A stretch of DNA of 64,000 nt from Neptuniibacter pectenicola (GCF_001597735.1 NZ_LUTS01000007.1:124001-188000), one strand, 5' to 3'; positions 19,158 to 30,011 are shown, counted from the stretch's first letter. Notes: generated by a model not told the origin, from the sequence alone. A program made the numbers and translations.

Positions 19158-20992
19158 CACTTAACGTCCTTTTCAGGTTTGATCCACCAGGTATTAAATC
19201 CTAGGTCATATTTAGGACGGATGTTTGGCATTTCAAATTTATCCCAATAGGCGACCCGGTATTTATTAATGTGGTATTGCGGAATGACATAGTGATTCCA
19301 CTGCAACACACGGTCTAAAGCGCGAGTTCTATAGACCAGCTGTTCACGGTTAGGTGATTGGATCAGTTGATCTACTAAATAATCAATGGCCGGGTTTTGA
19401 ATACCGATTAAGTTTCGGCTGCCTTCTTTATTAGCGCTTGATGAGTGCCAATAATCCCGTTGTTCATTGCCGGGTGATGAGGACTGTCCAAAGCCGCTGA
19501 CGACAATATCAAAATCATAACTGCGTAGGCGGGCAATATATTGTGAAACATCAATTAAGCGGATATTTGCTTTAATGCCTAAACGCTCTAAATTACGGAT
19601 AAAGGGCGAAACGACCCGCTCAAATGCGGGCGAGTAGAGCAGCATCTCTATTGATAACTGTTTGCCGGTTTCCGCGTTGACTAGTTTCCCTGCTTTAAAG
19701 ATCCAGCCAGCGTCTTGAAGTAAACGACGGGCTTCCCGCAGTTGTGTATAAATTTTGCCATCACCCTTTGTTTCAGGTGCTTTGTAAACCTGTGTGAACA
19801 CCTCGGGTGGGACTTGGTCACGTACGGGCTCTAATATGGCTAGCTCTTCAGGGGTGGGTAGCTCAGTGGCCGCCATTTCTGAGTTAGAGAAGAAACTGTG
19901 TGTACGGGTGTAGGCATTAAAAAAGATATTTTTATTGGTCCATTCAAAATCAAAGGCGAGGGCAAGTGCGCGGCGAACCCGTGGGTCGGCGAATTGTTCG
20001 CGACGGTTGTTGATCACAAAGGCTTGCATGCCCGTTGGATTTTGATGTTCGAGCTCGGTCGTTTTTATACGACCGTCATCAAAGGCATTGCCACTATAGC
20101 TTGTGGCCCAACGTTTTGATGAGTTCTCTTGGCGAAAATCATATTCGCCCGCTTTAAAGGCTTCTAGGGCAACGGTGCCATCACGATAATAGTCAAAAAT
20201 AAGCGTATCAAAATTGTTATAGCCGACTTTAACCGGAAGTTCTTTTGCCCAGTAGTTAGGGTTACGTTTATAGGTAATGCTGCGGCCTGCATCAAAAGAG
20301 TCGATGGTGTAAGGGCCCGATCCAACCGGTATATCTAATGAGGGTTTTTGAAACGCTTTATCTTGCCAATAATGTTTGGCGAGGATAGGTACTTCACCCA
20401 CAATTAACGCTAGCTCACGGTTGAGTGTGTTTTTGAAGGTGAATTTTACCCGGTGTGGGTTAAGCGCTTCAATTTTATCGATATCGGCATAGTAGGATTT
20501 ATAAAAGGGCGCCCCTTCTGTACGCAGTAAATTAAAACTAAAAACTACGTCTTCTGCGGTTAACGGGTGGTTGTCACTGAAGGTAGCGGTGGGTCTAAGG
20601 TTAAAGATAATCCAACTGCGGTTATTAGGTACTTCTATGCTTTCAGCCAGTAAACCGTAGAGAGAGAAGGGTTCATCAAGCGCGCGGCTTAATAGGGTGT
20701 CATATATCAGGCCTAACCCGTCGGCGGCGTTACCTTTAACAATAAACTGATTAAAACTATCAAAGGTACCGATGGCCGATTGGATAACCTGACCCCCTTT
20801 AGGCGCCTTTGGGTTTACATAATCAAAGTGTTTGAATCCCGGTGGGTATTTAAGGTCGCCATGCATTGAGATGCCATGTGCAACTTGAACTGAATCTGCG
20901 GGAACGGAGGCGGACAAAACGGCTAAAGTGCATCCGATAGCGGTTAGCAGTTTTGTACTAAAACGTAACGTGATAACAGGTAAGTTGAGCAA
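19157..20992 (-). CDS. yejA: YejA, periplasmic peptide-binding protein
   Basis: A 611-residue extracellular solute-binding protein, family 5. The TTG start at 20992 follows an AAGGA site. The N-terminal signal peptide (about residues 1-32, with [18 protein letters not shown]) directs it to the periplasm. Mature N-terminus [20 protein letters not shown] and PKAPKGG are YejA hallmarks; family-5 motifs include [15 protein letters not shown] and the C-terminal [20 protein letters not shown]. It captures peptides and delivers them to YejBE. It is the first gene of yejABEF, whose promoter must be in the 130 bp upstream. Confidence 0.95.
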   Translation of the reverse strand: MLNLPVITLRFSTKLLTAIGCTLAVLSASVPADSVQVAHGISMHGDLKYPPGFKHFDYVNPKAPKGGQVIQSAIGTFDSFNQFIVKGNAADGLGLIYDTLLSRALDEPFSLYGLLAESIEVPNNRSWIIFNLRPTATFSDNHPLTAEDVVFSFNLLRTEGAPFYKSYYADIDKIEALNPHRVKFTFKNTLNRELALIVGEVPILAKHYWQDKAFQKPSLDIPVGSGPYTIDSFDAGRSITYKRNPNYWAKELPVKVGYNNFDTLIFDYYRDGTVALEAFKAGEYDFRQENSSKRWATSYSGNAFDDGRIKTTELEHQNPTGMQAFVINNRREQFADPRVRRALALAFDFEWTNKNIFFNAYTRTHSFFSNSEMAATELPTPEELAILEPVRDQVPPEVFTQVYKAPETKGDGKIYTQLREARRLLQDAGWIFKAGKLVNAETGKQLSIEMLLYSPAFERVVSPFIRNLERLGIKANIRLIDVSQYIARLRSYDFDIVVSGFGQSSSPGNEQRDYWHSSSANKEGSRNLIGIQNPAIDYLVDQLIQSPNREQLVYRTRALDRVLQWNHYVIPQYHINKYRVAYWDKFEMPNIRPKYDLGFNTWWIKPEKDVK

Positions 20993-21123
20993 TAGGTTTT
21001 CCTTCTCGAAATGCTTTTGGGGGCTTACTTATAATAATCCAGTCAACTAGCTTGTGTACTTAATTCTTCGACGCGTAAAATCGAATGAAAACATAAGCCT
21101 ATTCGGCCTGCAAATATGACAGC

Positions 21124-21375
21124 TTAGTGATCAGTTTGTTCAAACTGTTCTGCAAAATCAGTGAGTTGCTGGTGGTAATGTTTTCGTTTTACTTTCTGTT
21201 TTATTAGCTCCTGATGCTTGCGGGTGAGAAAGTTATGTTTCTCTGGGTTATCGCCCGCCAGGCCTTTTATGAGATCTTGGTCCATCCACCGTTGAATGCG
21301 TTTAAACAGTACAAGCTTAAACGCGATCGCAAGTACGGTGCTGATGAAAATGATGATATAGGCTGTTATATCCAT
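21124..21375 (-). CDS. Small single-pass membrane protein, unknown
   Basis: An 83-residue protein: an N-terminal hydrophobic helix (about residues 4-24, YIIIFISTVLAIAFKLVLF) followed by a Lys/Gln/His-rich hydrophilic tail (KHQELIKQKVKRKHYHQQL) that ends in acidic residues. By the positive-inside rule the tail should be cytoplasmic. No family recognised. It lies 27 bp downstream of mltD on the same strand and may be co-transcribed with it, hinting at an envelope role, which is inference only. Confidence 0.65.
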   Translation of the reverse strand: MDITAYIIIFISTVLAIAFKLVLFKRIQRWMDQDLIKGLAGDNPEKHNFLTRKHQELIKQKVKRKHYHQQLTDFAEQFEQTDH

Positions 21376-21402
21376 GATCTATCCCGTTTTAGTCGACTAA
21401 AC

Positions 21403-23004
21403 CTACTGGGTACGTGTTACATCAACGTATAGGGTTAGGCGTTGGCCAGGTTTTAAATACTTGGCTTTGTCTAGGTTATTCCAGTGTAGGATGTCGGCAA
21501 TGCGGACGTTAAATTTTCCGGCAATTCTCGCCAGCGAATCACCGCTACGTACCTTATAGCCCACTTTACGGATGATCTGACGCTCAGCACTGCTTAAGAC
21601 GGATTGGGTCGGCTTGCTCCAGATGACTAAGCGTTTACCTGTTGGTAGTGCATCCCCCGGTGCCATGCTATTCCAGTTAGCTAACTGACGTACCCCTACA
21701 TTATGTTTTTTGGCGATGCTCCAGAAGCTATCACCGCTTTTAACGGTGTAATAGGTATCTTTTCTGTCGGTGCTTCTTGAGATGCTTTTTTGCTTTTGAA
21801 TATGGCGCTGGTGCTGGCTCAATGCATATTCGCTAGCTTGCTGGCTGGCTGTAGGAACAAGAATCGTCTTGCCTGCACGAATACTGTTGCCATTAATGTT
21901 GTTGGTCTTGCGAATTAAGCTCACGGTGGTTTCAAACCTTTTAGCGATCGCGATGAGCGAGTCACCCGATTTGATTTTGTAACGTGTCCATTTGACCCGT
22001 TCCGAGGCGGGAAGCGCTGTTAGCGCCTGTGTAAACTGGTCTGCATGCTCAACGGGAATTAATAGGCGATGGGGGCCTTCAGGTGCGGTTGCCCAGCGGT
22101 TGAAACCTGGGTTAAGGAGATAAAGCTCCTTTGTAGAGATACCCGCCATAGATGCTGCTTGGGCGAGGTCGATCTGGCTATGGGTATCAATCGCAGAAAA
22201 GTAGGGTTGGTTGCTGATCGGTTGTAGGGCGAGATCGTATTGCTCAGCATTTTTAATCAGTTCGGCGATGGCCAGTAGCTTAGGTACGTAAGCCATGGTC
22301 TCTTTCGGTAGGTTGAGAGACCAGAAATCAGTTGCTTTGCCTTGGCGTTTATTGCGCTTGATCGCGAGTGATACATTGCCGCCGCCCGCATTGTAAGCGG
22401 CCAGTGCTAAGAGCCAATCCCCGTCAAAACGTTTATTCAATTGCGCTAGATAAGTATAAGCGGCATCAGTCGAACTGATAATATCTCGGCGTCCGTCATA
22501 CCACCAGTTTTGCTTTAAGCCGAAATGCTTGCCTGTTGATGGGATGAATTGCCATGCCCCTGCAGCTCGGCCATGGGAGTATGCAAATGGATCAAATGCA
22601 CTTTCAACAATGGGAAGTAGGGCAAGCTCTGCGGGGATGCCGCGCTCTATGGCTTGCGTCAAAATATGGTAATAGTAAGGCTCGGCACGTTTAACAACCC
22701 GGTCCATATATTTTGGGTGCTTGCTAAACCACTGAAGTTGAGATTGTACGCGTGGGTTATCAAGGTAGAGATCAAGGGTCATATGATCTCGGGTCACCTG
22801 CCAAAGGTCCGTTGGCTGGGTGTTATCTGCATGTTGAAGGGATGGCTCGGTTGTTGTCGCAGTCGTCGCATCAGCGCTCGGTGCTTCAGTGAATTCAAGA
22901 TTATGCGCGCTGAGTGATGCCGGTTTCTCAGTAACAGTTTGACAGCCTGTCAGTACCAAACCTGATAGCAGAAAGGAGAAGACCGTTTTGTTGGATATGT
23001 GCAT
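21403..23004 (-). CDS. mltD: MltD, membrane-bound lytic murein transglycosylase D
   Basis: A 533-residue lipoprotein. The lipobox LVLTGC ends at Cys21, so it is likely acylated and held in the outer membrane. The SLT catalytic domain (about residues 108-250) contains the catalytic Glu in LLPIVESAFDPFAYSHG and the GAWQFIPSTGKHFGL and ALAAYNAGGG motifs. Three LysM peptidoglycan-binding repeats follow (starting YKIKSGDSLIAIA, YTVKSGDSFWSIA and YKVRSGDSLARIA). It cleaves murein glycan with 1,6-anhydro-MurNAc products, which feed NagZ-dependent recycling. Located next to gloB, the usual arrangement. Confidence 0.95.
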   Translation of the reverse strand: MHISNKTVFSFLLSGLVLTGCQTVTEKPASLSAHNLEFTEAPSADATTATTTEPSLQHADNTQPTDLWQVTRDHMTLDLYLDNPRVQSQLQWFSKHPKYMDRVVKRAEPYYYHILTQAIERGIPAELALLPIVESAFDPFAYSHGRAAGAWQFIPSTGKHFGLKQNWWYDGRRDIISSTDAAYTYLAQLNKRFDGDWLLALAAYNAGGGNVSLAIKRNKRQGKATDFWSLNLPKETMAYVPKLLAIAELIKNAEQYDLALQPISNQPYFSAIDTHSQIDLAQAASMAGISTKELYLLNPGFNRWATAPEGPHRLLIPVEHADQFTQALTALPASERVKWTRYKIKSGDSLIAIAKRFETTVSLIRKTNNINGNSIRAGKTILVPTASQQASEYALSQHQRHIQKQKSISRSTDRKDTYYTVKSGDSFWSIAKKHNVGVRQLANWNSMAPGDALPTGKRLVIWSKPTQSVLSSAERQIIRKVGYKVRSGDSLARIAGKFNVRIADILHWNNLDKAKYLKPGQRLTLYVDVTRTQ

Positions 23005-23099
23005 AGTGCTCCGAGTACTCTGGAGGTGAAAAAATGATTCATTCTAACAGTGGCCAACTGACGGTCAATAGGTCTATCTCTTTTGTTGCATAATGTTGA

Positions 23100-23873
23100 T
23101 TAGAATTGGTTTTTCCATTCGCGGATCGCGGCTAATACTTCTACCGCCGAGTGTGGTTTTTTTGCACTAAAGAGGCCCGCGGCATGAACAATTGATTCAT
23201 GCTGTGTACGCATAAAGGGGTTGATCTTTTTTTCTTCAGCGATGCTTGTTGGCAGGGTGGGTTTGTTTTGCTCACGAAGCTGTTTGCAGCGTTGAATGGT
23301 CAATTGAATATCGTTGTTGTCTGGTTCGACGGCCGCGGCAAAGTCTAGGTTGGCAAGGGAGTACTCATGGGTGCAATAGACCTCAGTATTGTCGGGGAGT
23401 GTGTTGAAGTAGTCCATGGCTTGTAGCATCTGTTTAGGCGTGCCTTCAAATAAGCGCCCGCAGCCTGCGAGGAATAACGTATCGCCACAAAAGAGCTGTG
23501 ATTGCCCATTGTTGACCCAGTAGCTAATATGATCGAGGGTATGGCCTGGGATTTCACGGACGCTGAATGTGTTGCCTAGTAGCTCAAATTGATCATTATT
23601 ACGCAGTTTTACCGTGCTTCCCTTGAAGGGAGAGTCGGAGGGGCCGTATACAGGAATATCCCTGTGAGCCATTAGTTCAGCTACACCGCCGGTATGGTCA
23701 TGGTGGTGATGGGTAATCAGTATGGCTGCTAAGGTGAGGTTGTTATCTGATAGGTAGTTTTCCACGACCTGTGCATCACCGGGATCAACAACAGCGATCT
23801 TGTTTTCTCCCGCGGCTGAAATGGCCCAGATATAGTTATCAGTAAAGGCGGGGATCGGGGTGATTGTTAACAT
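23100..23873 (-). CDS. gloB: Glyoxalase II (hydroxyacylglutathione hydrolase)
   Basis: A 257-residue metallo-beta-lactamase-fold enzyme. The binuclear metal site motif THHHHDHTGG (about residues 54-63), the IPGHTLDHISYW segment (His about 112) and FCGDTLFLAGCGRLFEG (Asp about 131) are all present, with the family's C-terminal helical domain ending AAIREWKNQF. It hydrolyses S-lactoylglutathione in methylglyoxal detoxification. It is divergent from the methyltransferase-rnhA-dnaQ operon, a conserved neighbourhood. Confidence 0.95.
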   Translation of the reverse strand: MLTITPIPAFTDNYIWAISAAGENKIAVVDPGDAQVVENYLSDNNLTLAAILITHHHHDHTGGVAELMAHRDIPVYGPSDSPFKGSTVKLRNNDQFELLGNTFSVREIPGHTLDHISYWVNNGQSQLFCGDTLFLAGCGRLFEGTPKQMLQAMDYFNTLPDNTEVYCTHEYSLANLDFAAAVEPDNNDIQLTIQRCKQLREQNKPTLPTSIAEEKKINPFMRTQHESIVHAAGLFSAKKPHSAVEVLAAIREWKNQF

Positions 23874-23968
23874 TTCAGGACCTCAAACAAAATTGTAATT
23901 TGCAGTAGCGTAAAAGAGATATAATACTGCTTATATTATGTTGAACCAGTATTTATTTGGGAAAACTC

Positions 23969-24751
23969 ATGAGCTTTCGGAAACAGCCATCTATTGAACT
24001 ATTAGCGCCTCAATTAAAAGAGTGGTTCGATTCTGAGCTTGGGGCCGAATTTTTAAAGGCCGAAAAAACAACCGTTGATCGCATCGTTTCAACGCTATTT
24101 GGTATGCACTTGGTGCAGTTTTCGGTTGATTCACGTGTGACCTTGTTTGATAAAAGTCCGGTCTCTCATTGTTTTTCCGTGGTTCCGACCATCGATTTAG
24201 GGTTGTCTGAAAACAATATTGTTGCGAACAATGATGAAATTCCTCTCGCCCATGAGAGTGTGGATGTGGTGATCCTTCATCATGCATTAGATTTTACCGA
24301 CTCTCCCCATCAGGTGCTACGTGAGGCATCCAGAGTGCTGCGACCGGGGGGGCATGTGGTTATTGTTGGATTCAACCCTAATAGTTACTGGGGATTGAAC
24401 CATTTATTCGGTTGCAGTAAACACGCCGCACCTTGGTGTGGGCATTTTATTAGTCATGGCCGGCTATCCGATTGGTTACAATTGTTAGAATTGACTGAAC
24501 TACAGCACCTTTCGGGTTATCATCGGCTTCCATTTGAACAATATAAGTGGCGTAAACGCTTTCGTATGTTAGATGGTCTGGCAGATCGCTTTCCCGGCCA
24601 TCATGGTGCGTTTTCGGTCTTGCTTGCCAGAAAAGATATAGCAGGGATGACCCCTTTGCGTTCAGGCTGGGGGCTTCGTCGTTTGATTTCAATTCCTGTA
24701 GTAGAACCGTCTGCTAGGGGAACATTAAGGGAAACACGTGAACATCGTTGA
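23969..24751 (+). CDS. Class I SAM-dependent methyltransferase
   Basis: A 260-residue methyltransferase with a type-11 core: the motif [33 protein letters not shown] is spread over about residues 93-125 and is followed by [12 protein letters not shown]. The N-terminal third lacks an obvious GxGxG loop. Substrate unknown; this family is routinely found between gloB and rnhA. I use ATG 23969 rather than an upstream TTG. The stop lies 14 bp inside rnhA, indicating co-transcription. Confidence 0.8.
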   Translation: MSFRKQPSIELLAPQLKEWFDSELGAEFLKAEKTTVDRIVSTLFGMHLVQFSVDSRVTLFDKSPVSHCFSVVPTIDLGLSENNIVANNDEIPLAHESVDVVILHHALDFTDSPHQVLREASRVLRPGGHVVIVGFNPNSYWGLNHLFGCSKHAAPWCGHFISHGRLSDWLQLLELTELQHLSGYHRLPFEQYKWRKRFRMLDGLADRFPGHHGAFSVLLARKDIAGMTPLRSGWGLRRLISIPVVEPSARGTLRETREHR

Positions 24752-25178
24752 GATTTATACTGATGGTGCCTGTAAAGGTAATCCAGGGCCCGGTGGTTGG
24801 GGTGCAGTCATGCGCTATGGCGGCGCGGAGAAACAGCTGTGTGGTGGTGAGCCAGATACTACCAACAACCGCATGGAGTTGATGGCGGCGATTAAAGCGC
24901 TGGAAACGTTAAACCGCCCTTGTGAGGTTATTCTTACAACCGATTCACAATATGTTCGACAAGGCATTACTGAGTGGCTCGCGGGCTGGAAGCGTAAAGG
25001 GTGGAAAAACTCTCAGAACAAACCGGTGAAAAATGCGGATCTATGGAAACGTCTCGACCTTGCTGTTCAGCCCCATACAATTGATTGGCGTTGGGTAAAA
25101 GGGCATAGCGGCCACCCAGAAAACGAATTGGCAGATCAGTTAGCAAATAAAGGTGTTGAGGAGTTAAGTAAGGTATGA
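24738..25178 (+). CDS. rnhA: Ribonuclease HI
   Basis: A 146-residue RNase HI. Active-site carboxylates are visible: D in [17 protein letters not shown] (about residue 8), E in [14 protein letters not shown] (about 46), D in [12 protein letters not shown] (about 68) and the final Asp in [14 protein letters not shown] (about 132). It removes RNA from RNA:DNA hybrids. Starts inside the preceding methyltransferase gene (14-bp overlap) and overlaps dnaQ by four bases, so translation is tightly coupled. Confidence 0.97.
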   Translation: MNIVEIYTDGACKGNPGPGGWGAVMRYGGAEKQLCGGEPDTTNNRMELMAAIKALETLNRPCEVILTTDSQYVRQGITEWLAGWKRKGWKNSQNKPVKNADLWKRLDLAVQPHTIDWRWVKGHSGHPENELADQLANKGVEELSKV

Positions 25179-25888
25179 GGCAGATCGTTCTTGATACGGA
25201 AACCACAGGTCTGGAGCCCTCTGAAGGCCATAACATTATTGAAATCGGGTGTGTGGAGATGCTTAACCGCCGTTTAACAGGGCGGACTTACCATCAATAC
25301 ATAAAACCGGATCATGCTATCGATGCAGAAGCGATGCAGGTGCATGGTATTACCAATGAGTTTTTAGCCGATAAGCCTAAGTTTCATGAAATCATGGATG
25401 AGTTTGTTGAATTTATCCGTGGGGCTGAACTGGTTATTCATAATGCCGCGTTTGATATTGGCTTTATTGATGCGGAGTTTGAGCGGAACAATTTTGCTGA
25501 GCGGGTTAGGCATTTTTGTCCAGTAACCGACTCCTTATTACTGGCACGAAAACGCCACCCAGGGCAAAAGAACAATCTTGATGCGTTATGTAAGCGTTAT
25601 GGTATTAACAATGCTCACCGTGAGTTACATGGTGCCCTGCTTGACTCGGAAATACTGGCAGATGTTTATTTAGCATTAACGGGTGGGCAGACTAACTTGT
25701 CTTTAGCGTCTGAGCTTGACGGCGGTGAAGAGGGTGGAATAACCCGTATAGCCGGCGCGGACGATCTACCACAGATCGCCTTGTCTGACGAAGATATCAA
25801 ACTTCATGCCGATTTTTTACAGATGTTAGATAAGAAAACCGGTGGTGAATGTCAATGGTTACATAACCATGAGACAGCGGATAGCTAA
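25175..25888 (+). CDS. dnaQ: DNA polymerase III epsilon subunit (3'-5' proofreading exonuclease)
   Basis: A 237-residue DEDDh exonuclease: Exo[22 protein letters not shown] (about residues 5-25, key D and E), Exo[15 protein letters not shown] (about 88-100) and ExoIII H...D in [18 protein letters not shown] (about 148-165). The C-terminal part provides the polymerase alpha contact. It starts at the ATGA overlap with rnhA; the rnhA-dnaQ pairing is conserved in gammaproteobacteria, usually divergent in E. coli but tandem here. Confidence 0.97.
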   Translation: MRQIVLDTETTGLEPSEGHNIIEIGCVEMLNRRLTGRTYHQYIKPDHAIDAEAMQVHGITNEFLADKPKFHEIMDEFVEFIRGAELVIHNAAFDIGFIDAEFERNNFAERVRHFCPVTDSLLLARKRHPGQKNNLDALCKRYGINNAHRELHGALLDSEILADVYLALTGGQTNLSLASELDGGEEGGITRIAGADDLPQIALSDEDIKLHADFLQMLDKKTGGECQWLHNHETADS

Positions 25889-25911
25889 TGCTTTTCTGGC
25901 TGTGATTAGAC

Positions 25912-25944
25912 AAAAAAGCTCCGCAGATGCGGAGCTTTTTTTTT
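25912..25944. terminator. Strong bidirectional terminator
   Basis: Perfect stem AAAAAAGCTCCGC / GCGGAGCTTTTTT with a 4-nt loop and nine T after it, between convergent dnaQ and nhaB. Confidence 0.92.
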
Positions 25945-25956
25945 GGGTGTTACCCC

Positions 25957-27462
25957 TTAATGGGCCATGATTAATGCAGTGTAGGCGGTGATACTCATAA
26001 CAATAGTATAAGGTAATGCCATCAGTACCATGCGACCATAAGATAAACGGATGAGCGGGGCGATTGCCGAGGTCAGCAAGAATAGAAAGGCTGCTTGACC
26101 ATTAGGGGTTGCCACGCTTGGAATATTGGTCCCGGTGTTAATTGCGATAGCCAATACATCGAAATGCTCGCGAGTAATACTGCCCGCTTCGTATGCCGCA
26201 ACAACCTCATTAATATAGACCGTCGCCACAAACACATTATCACTGATCGCCGATAAAACCCCATTGGCGATAAAGAATACGCCCGGTTGTGAATCAGGGT
26301 CCATCTTCAATACAGACTCAATGATCGGTTGGAATAGGTGCTGATCATGGATCACGGACACGATGGAGAAGAAAACAACCAGCAGTGCGGTAAAGGGTAG
26401 TGCCTCTTCGAAGGCTTTACCGATTTGGTGCTCTTCTACAATGCCGTTAAATGCGGTTAGCAAGATAATAATGGTTAGGCCAATAATACCTACCGCAGCA
26501 AGATGTAGTGCCAGTGCAATGACGAGAAAAACGGCAACAATCGCTTGGATCAATAGGGCTGCTTTATCGCGTTTTGTACGCTTAGCATCCTCTTCACCTG
26601 CATAATCAACCAGTACATTGCGAACATTTTCGGGCAATAATGTGCCGTAACCGAGTACTTTGAACTTTTCGAGTAAGGCGCAAGTTAGCAGGCCTGCGAT
26701 GAGCACCGGCATGGTTATCGGCGCCATTAAAACAAAGAACTGAATGAAATCCCAACCGGCTTTTTCGGCAATCAAAAGGTTTTGAGGTTCGCCGACGAGG
26801 GTACATACACCGCCCAGTGCTGTGCCTACCGCGCCATGCATAAGTAGGCTTCGTAGAAACGCTCGGAACTGCTCTAGATCCTCTTCATGGTTGTGTTGAA
26901 CCGCATTATCATCCGCATGGTCATGATCTGGATGATGGTAGGTTTTACCGGAGGCGACCTTGTGGTAAACCGCATAAAAGCCAACCCCAACACTAATCAG
27001 TACCGCGGTAACGGTTAATGCGTCAAGAAACGCAGACAGTAAAGCCGCTGAGAAAGAGAAGAGAAGGGAGATTGCAATCTTCGATTGGACCTTAAGTAAG
27101 ATCTTAGTAAATACCCACAACAGCATGCTCTTCATGAAGTAGATACCCGCCACCATGAACATCAGTAGCAGAATAACTTCGAGGTTTGCTTCAACCTCGT
27201 GAGACACTGATTCTGGGCTCGCAAGTCCAATAACGATCGCTTCGATTGCGAGTAGACCGCCGGGTTGAAGTGGGTAACACTTGAGAGCAAGTGCTAAGGT
27301 AAAGATAAATTCAAAGATTAATAACCAACCCGTGACAACAGGTCCCATGGTGAACAGGATAATTGGGTTTAAGATTAGAAACCCAATGATGGCTTGTTTG
27401 TACCAGACGGGGGAGTTCCCCAAAAAGTTTTTAACGAGTGCTTGTGGTAGCGAGTTTGTCAT
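25957..27462 (-). CDS. nhaB: NhaB sodium/proton antiporter
   Basis: A 501-residue polytopic inner-membrane antiporter, close to the 513 of E. coli NhaB, with the NhaB N-terminus [21 protein letters not shown] (about residues 13-33) and the conserved central segment [21 protein letters not shown]. It exports Na+ in exchange for H+. A His/Asp-rich cytosolic loop ([17 protein letters not shown], about 176-192) is a local peculiarity and may bind metal or sense pH. Together with Na+-NQR it points to an active sodium cycle. Confidence 0.95.
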   Translation of the reverse strand: MTNSLPQALVKNFLGNSPVWYKQAIIGFLILNPIILFTMGPVVTGWLLIFEFIFTLALALKCYPLQPGGLLAIEAIVIGLASPESVSHEVEANLEVILLLMFMVAGIYFMKSMLLWVFTKILLKVQSKIAISLLFSFSAALLSAFLDALTVTAVLISVGVGFYAVYHKVASGKTYHHPDHDHADDNAVQHNHEEDLEQFRAFLRSLLMHGAVGTALGGVCTLVGEPQNLLIAEKAGWDFIQFFVLMAPITMPVLIAGLLTCALLEKFKVLGYGTLLPENVRNVLVDYAGEEDAKRTKRDKAALLIQAIVAVFLVIALALHLAAVGIIGLTIIILLTAFNGIVEEHQIGKAFEEALPFTALLVVFFSIVSVIHDQHLFQPIIESVLKMDPDSQPGVFFIANGVLSAISDNVFVATVYINEVVAAYEAGSITREHFDVLAIAINTGTNIPSVATPNGQAAFLFLLTSAIAPLIRLSYGRMVLMALPYTIVMSITAYTALIMAH

Positions 27463-27697
27463 TGATTGTTCTTCCCTATGCCAGAACAGCCAGTATTAAG
27501 GAGCTATAATAGTTGAAATTATGACTTTGCTTGTTTTTTATAATGTTGCTAAGACTAACAGTTGAGGTCTAAAAGCAGAAGACTAAACTCCTGTCTTAGC
27601 GCATGTTTTTGCTGTTTTAGTGTGGATGATCGTTTAAGTTTGGTTCTAAATTTGTGTAATGATTTAAATGCTAGGTTAATTTAAGGAGGTATTATCG

Positions 27698-28519
27698 TTG
27701 TCTGATTCTAATTGTATCTATCTATTGGCGTCGAATGAGCACTTAATCGGCACCGCCTCAGGTGTGATGACATTTAGTGCGGAGGATCTAACGGATATCC
27801 CTTTAATCGCCAGTTACCCACTGGGGCTCATTGATCATGCTAATTACCGTGTGGGGATCGTTGCTGAGGGCGATCTACCAGAACAGGTTGATCAAGATGC
27901 ACTGTGTGGACTAAGAACAATGCTTGCCTCGGTTGAGGATGAGACGACATATACGCTGCTCTCTTCGGCGGCCCAGATTGTTATATGGCATGAGTCGTTC
28001 AAATTTTGCCCCCGTTGTGCGGCTCCACTGCATGCCCATTCAGGTGAGCTTGCTAAGGTCTGTAGTAGCTGTGCCCATCGCCAGTATCCGAGAATATCCC
28101 CGTGTATTATTGTGTTAGTTAGAAAGGGGGGTCAGTGTTTGTTAGCCCATGCGAGTAAATTTGCACCCGGGCGTTACAGCGCCCTGGCGGGATTTATTGA
28201 AGCGGGAGAAAGCGCTGAACATGCGGTGGTCAGAGAGGTGAAAGAGGAGGTCGGGATTACTGTGAAAAACCTCACCTACTGTTTTAGCCAGTCATGGCCG
28301 TTTCCGCACTCCTTTATGTTGGGTTATATGGCTGAATATGAAAGCGGTGATATTACTCCGGATGGCGAAGAGATTTTAGATGCTGACTGGTTCTCTGCCA
28401 GTAACTTACCGGTACTGCCGCCTAAATTTACTATAGCGCGAAGGCTGATTGACCGCTTCTTAGTTGATATAGGGGAAACCTTACCGGAAGACTCAACGCT
28501 GTTTTTCGCGGCTGAATAA
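27698..28519 (+). CDS. nudC: NudC, NAD+ / NAD-RNA decapping Nudix hydrolase
   Basis: A 273-residue NudC. It has the zinc ribbon CPRCAAPLHAHSG...CSSC (about residues 103-128), the Nudix box GFIEAGESAEHAVVREVKEE (about 166-185) and the family SQPWPFP-like signature as SQSWPFPHSFMLGY just after it. It hydrolyses NADH/NAD+ and removes NAD caps from RNA. The start is a TTG at 27698 with a perfect AAGGAGG site 8 bases upstream. Its 3' end overlaps the convergent SCP2 gene by 27 bp. Confidence 0.95.
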   Translation: MSDSNCIYLLASNEHLIGTASGVMTFSAEDLTDIPLIASYPLGLIDHANYRVGIVAEGDLPEQVDQDALCGLRTMLASVEDETTYTLLSSAAQIVIWHESFKFCPRCAAPLHAHSGELAKVCSSCAHRQYPRISPCIIVLVRKGGQCLLAHASKFAPGRYSALAGFIEAGESAEHAVVREVKEEVGITVKNLTYCFSQSWPFPHSFMLGYMAEYESGDITPDGEEILDADWFSASNLPVLPPKFTIARRLIDRFLVDIGETLPEDSTLFFAAE

Positions 28520-28828
28520 CTTGCTCAGCTTAGTGGCAAGCATCACGTTGCCTTCAGCGCGTAGCTTGCCTGTCATAAAAGCACTCATACCATCTTTCTG
28601 ACCCGTTATTACGTCGACCATGGTTTCTGCATCCATAATCAACGTGACATTGGGGTCTGGGTGTTCGCCCTCATGTATGCTGCATGCGCCTTCGGCGATA
28701 GTGATATGGAAATCCTGTTCATCATCGAGTGTGAATTGAAAGGTGGCTTCAAAATCGGTTGCGTTTTCTTTAACAAAGCGGCTGGGTAGTTTTTCAATAA
28801 CGTTTGCAACAGTGATGTTATGGCTCAT
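28493..28828 (-). CDS. SCP2 sterol-binding domain protein
   Basis: A 111-residue stand-alone SCP2 domain (ATFQFTLDDEQDFHITIAEG, then PDPNVTLIMDAETMVDVITG and MTGKLRAEGNVMLATKLSKLF), a lipid-binding alpha/beta fold. No signal peptide, so cytoplasmic. Similar small SCP2 proteins serve as lipid or quinone-intermediate carriers, but nothing here shows the ligand. Divergent from sohB with 91 bp between them; its last nine codons are antisense to the end of nudC. Confidence 0.82.
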   Translation of the reverse strand: MSHNITVANVIEKLPSRFVKENATDFEATFQFTLDDEQDFHITIAEGACSIHEGEHPDPNVTLIMDAETMVDVITGQKDGMSAFMTGKLRAEGNVMLATKLSKLFSREKQR

Positions 28829-28919
28829 GACAGAGAAGTCTCAAACTGGGTGGGTAACTGATAGAAATATGATACATTAGCGCTCTTCAAACTTACTAGT
28901 TTATTTCGGAGTTTTCTCG

Positions 28920-29981
28920 GTGATTGAGTTTCTAAGTGAATACAGTCTTTTTCTTGCAAAAGCAGTAACTATTGTCTTTGCTGTACTCGCTGTTGTGGTT
29001 GGTATTGCGATCGTGTCAACGCGGTCACGTAAAGAGGGCAAACAAGGCGACATTGAGGTGATTCATTTTAATGATGAGCTTGCTGAAATGAAAGAAGCCT
29101 TAGAGGGCTCGATCCTTGATGAGTGTGAGCTGAAGGCGATGCTCAAAGAGGAAAAGAAAAAAGCGAAGGCTGATAAGAAGGCCCAGAAGAAAGCACCGCC
29201 TGCGGATGATCAGCCCCGTCGTAAACGTATTTTTGTTCTAGATTTTGATGGGGATATTAAAGCCAGTGAGGTTGAGCCTCTACGCCAAGAGATCTCGGCG
29301 GTCTTACTGATGGCTGAGAAGCAAGATGAAGTGCTTATTCGCTTAGAAAGCCCCGGTGGTATGGTGCATGAGTATGGTCTAGCGTCATCACAAATTGAGC
29401 GCATTAAACGCAAAGAGATCCCCCTCACTATCTGTGTTGATCGGGTTGCTGCGAGTGGCGGATATATGATGGCGTGCTTGGCTGATAAGTTGTTAGCTGC
29501 ACCGTTTGCCATTGTCGGCTCAATTGGTGTTATTGCTCAGTTACCTAATTTCCACCGCTTGCTAAAAAAGAACGATATTGATTATGAAGTATTAACCGCG
29601 GGCGAGTATAAACGTACGCTGACGGTGTTTGGCGAGAATACAGATAAAGGTCGAGAAAAGTTTGTCGAAGAGCTGGAAGAAACCCATGAGCTGTTTAAAA
29701 ACTTTGTTCATGAGTACCGCTCGGGTGTTGATATAGATAAAGTCGCAACCGGCGAGATCTGGTTTGGTAAACAGGCATTAGCGGTTAATTTAGTCGATGA
29801 GCTGATGACCTCTGATCAATATATGATGGATGCTGCAGATGACGCTGATATCTATATTGTGCGTTATGAGCAGAAAAAATCTTTCCAAGAAAAGATTTCT
29901 GAATTAGCGGTGTCCTCCAGTGACAAAGTTTTGTTGCGCTGGTGGGGGCGTTTAACGCAATCCAAAATTTGGAGTCGTTAA
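28920..29981 (+). CDS. sohB: SohB, inner-membrane serine peptidase (S49 family)
   Basis: A 353-residue protease, E. coli SohB being 349. N-terminal membrane helix (about residues 10-35), a Lys-rich linker (KAKADKKAQKKAP), then the S49 domain with RLESPGGMVHEYGLA, the nucleophile Ser in VDRVAASGGYMMACLAD (about 184) and the general-base Lys in GEYKRTLTVFGENT (about 236). Likely periplasmic quality-control or signal-peptide peptidase activity. GTG start at 28920 with a GGAG site eight bases upstream. Confidence 0.93.
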   Translation: MIEFLSEYSLFLAKAVTIVFAVLAVVVGIAIVSTRSRKEGKQGDIEVIHFNDELAEMKEALEGSILDECELKAMLKEEKKKAKADKKAQKKAPPADDQPRRKRIFVLDFDGDIKASEVEPLRQEISAVLLMAEKQDEVLIRLESPGGMVHEYGLASSQIERIKRKEIPLTICVDRVAASGGYMMACLADKLLAAPFAIVGSIGVIAQLPNFHRLLKKNDIDYEVLTAGEYKRTLTVFGENTDKGREKFVEELEETHELFKNFVHEYRSGVDIDKVATGEIWFGKQALAVNLVDELMTSDQYMMDAADDADIYIVRYEQKKSFQEKISELAVSSSDKVLLRWWGRLTQSKIWSR

Positions 29982-30011
29982 GCCGTTTGATCTGTTCGGG
30001 TTCTACATTTT

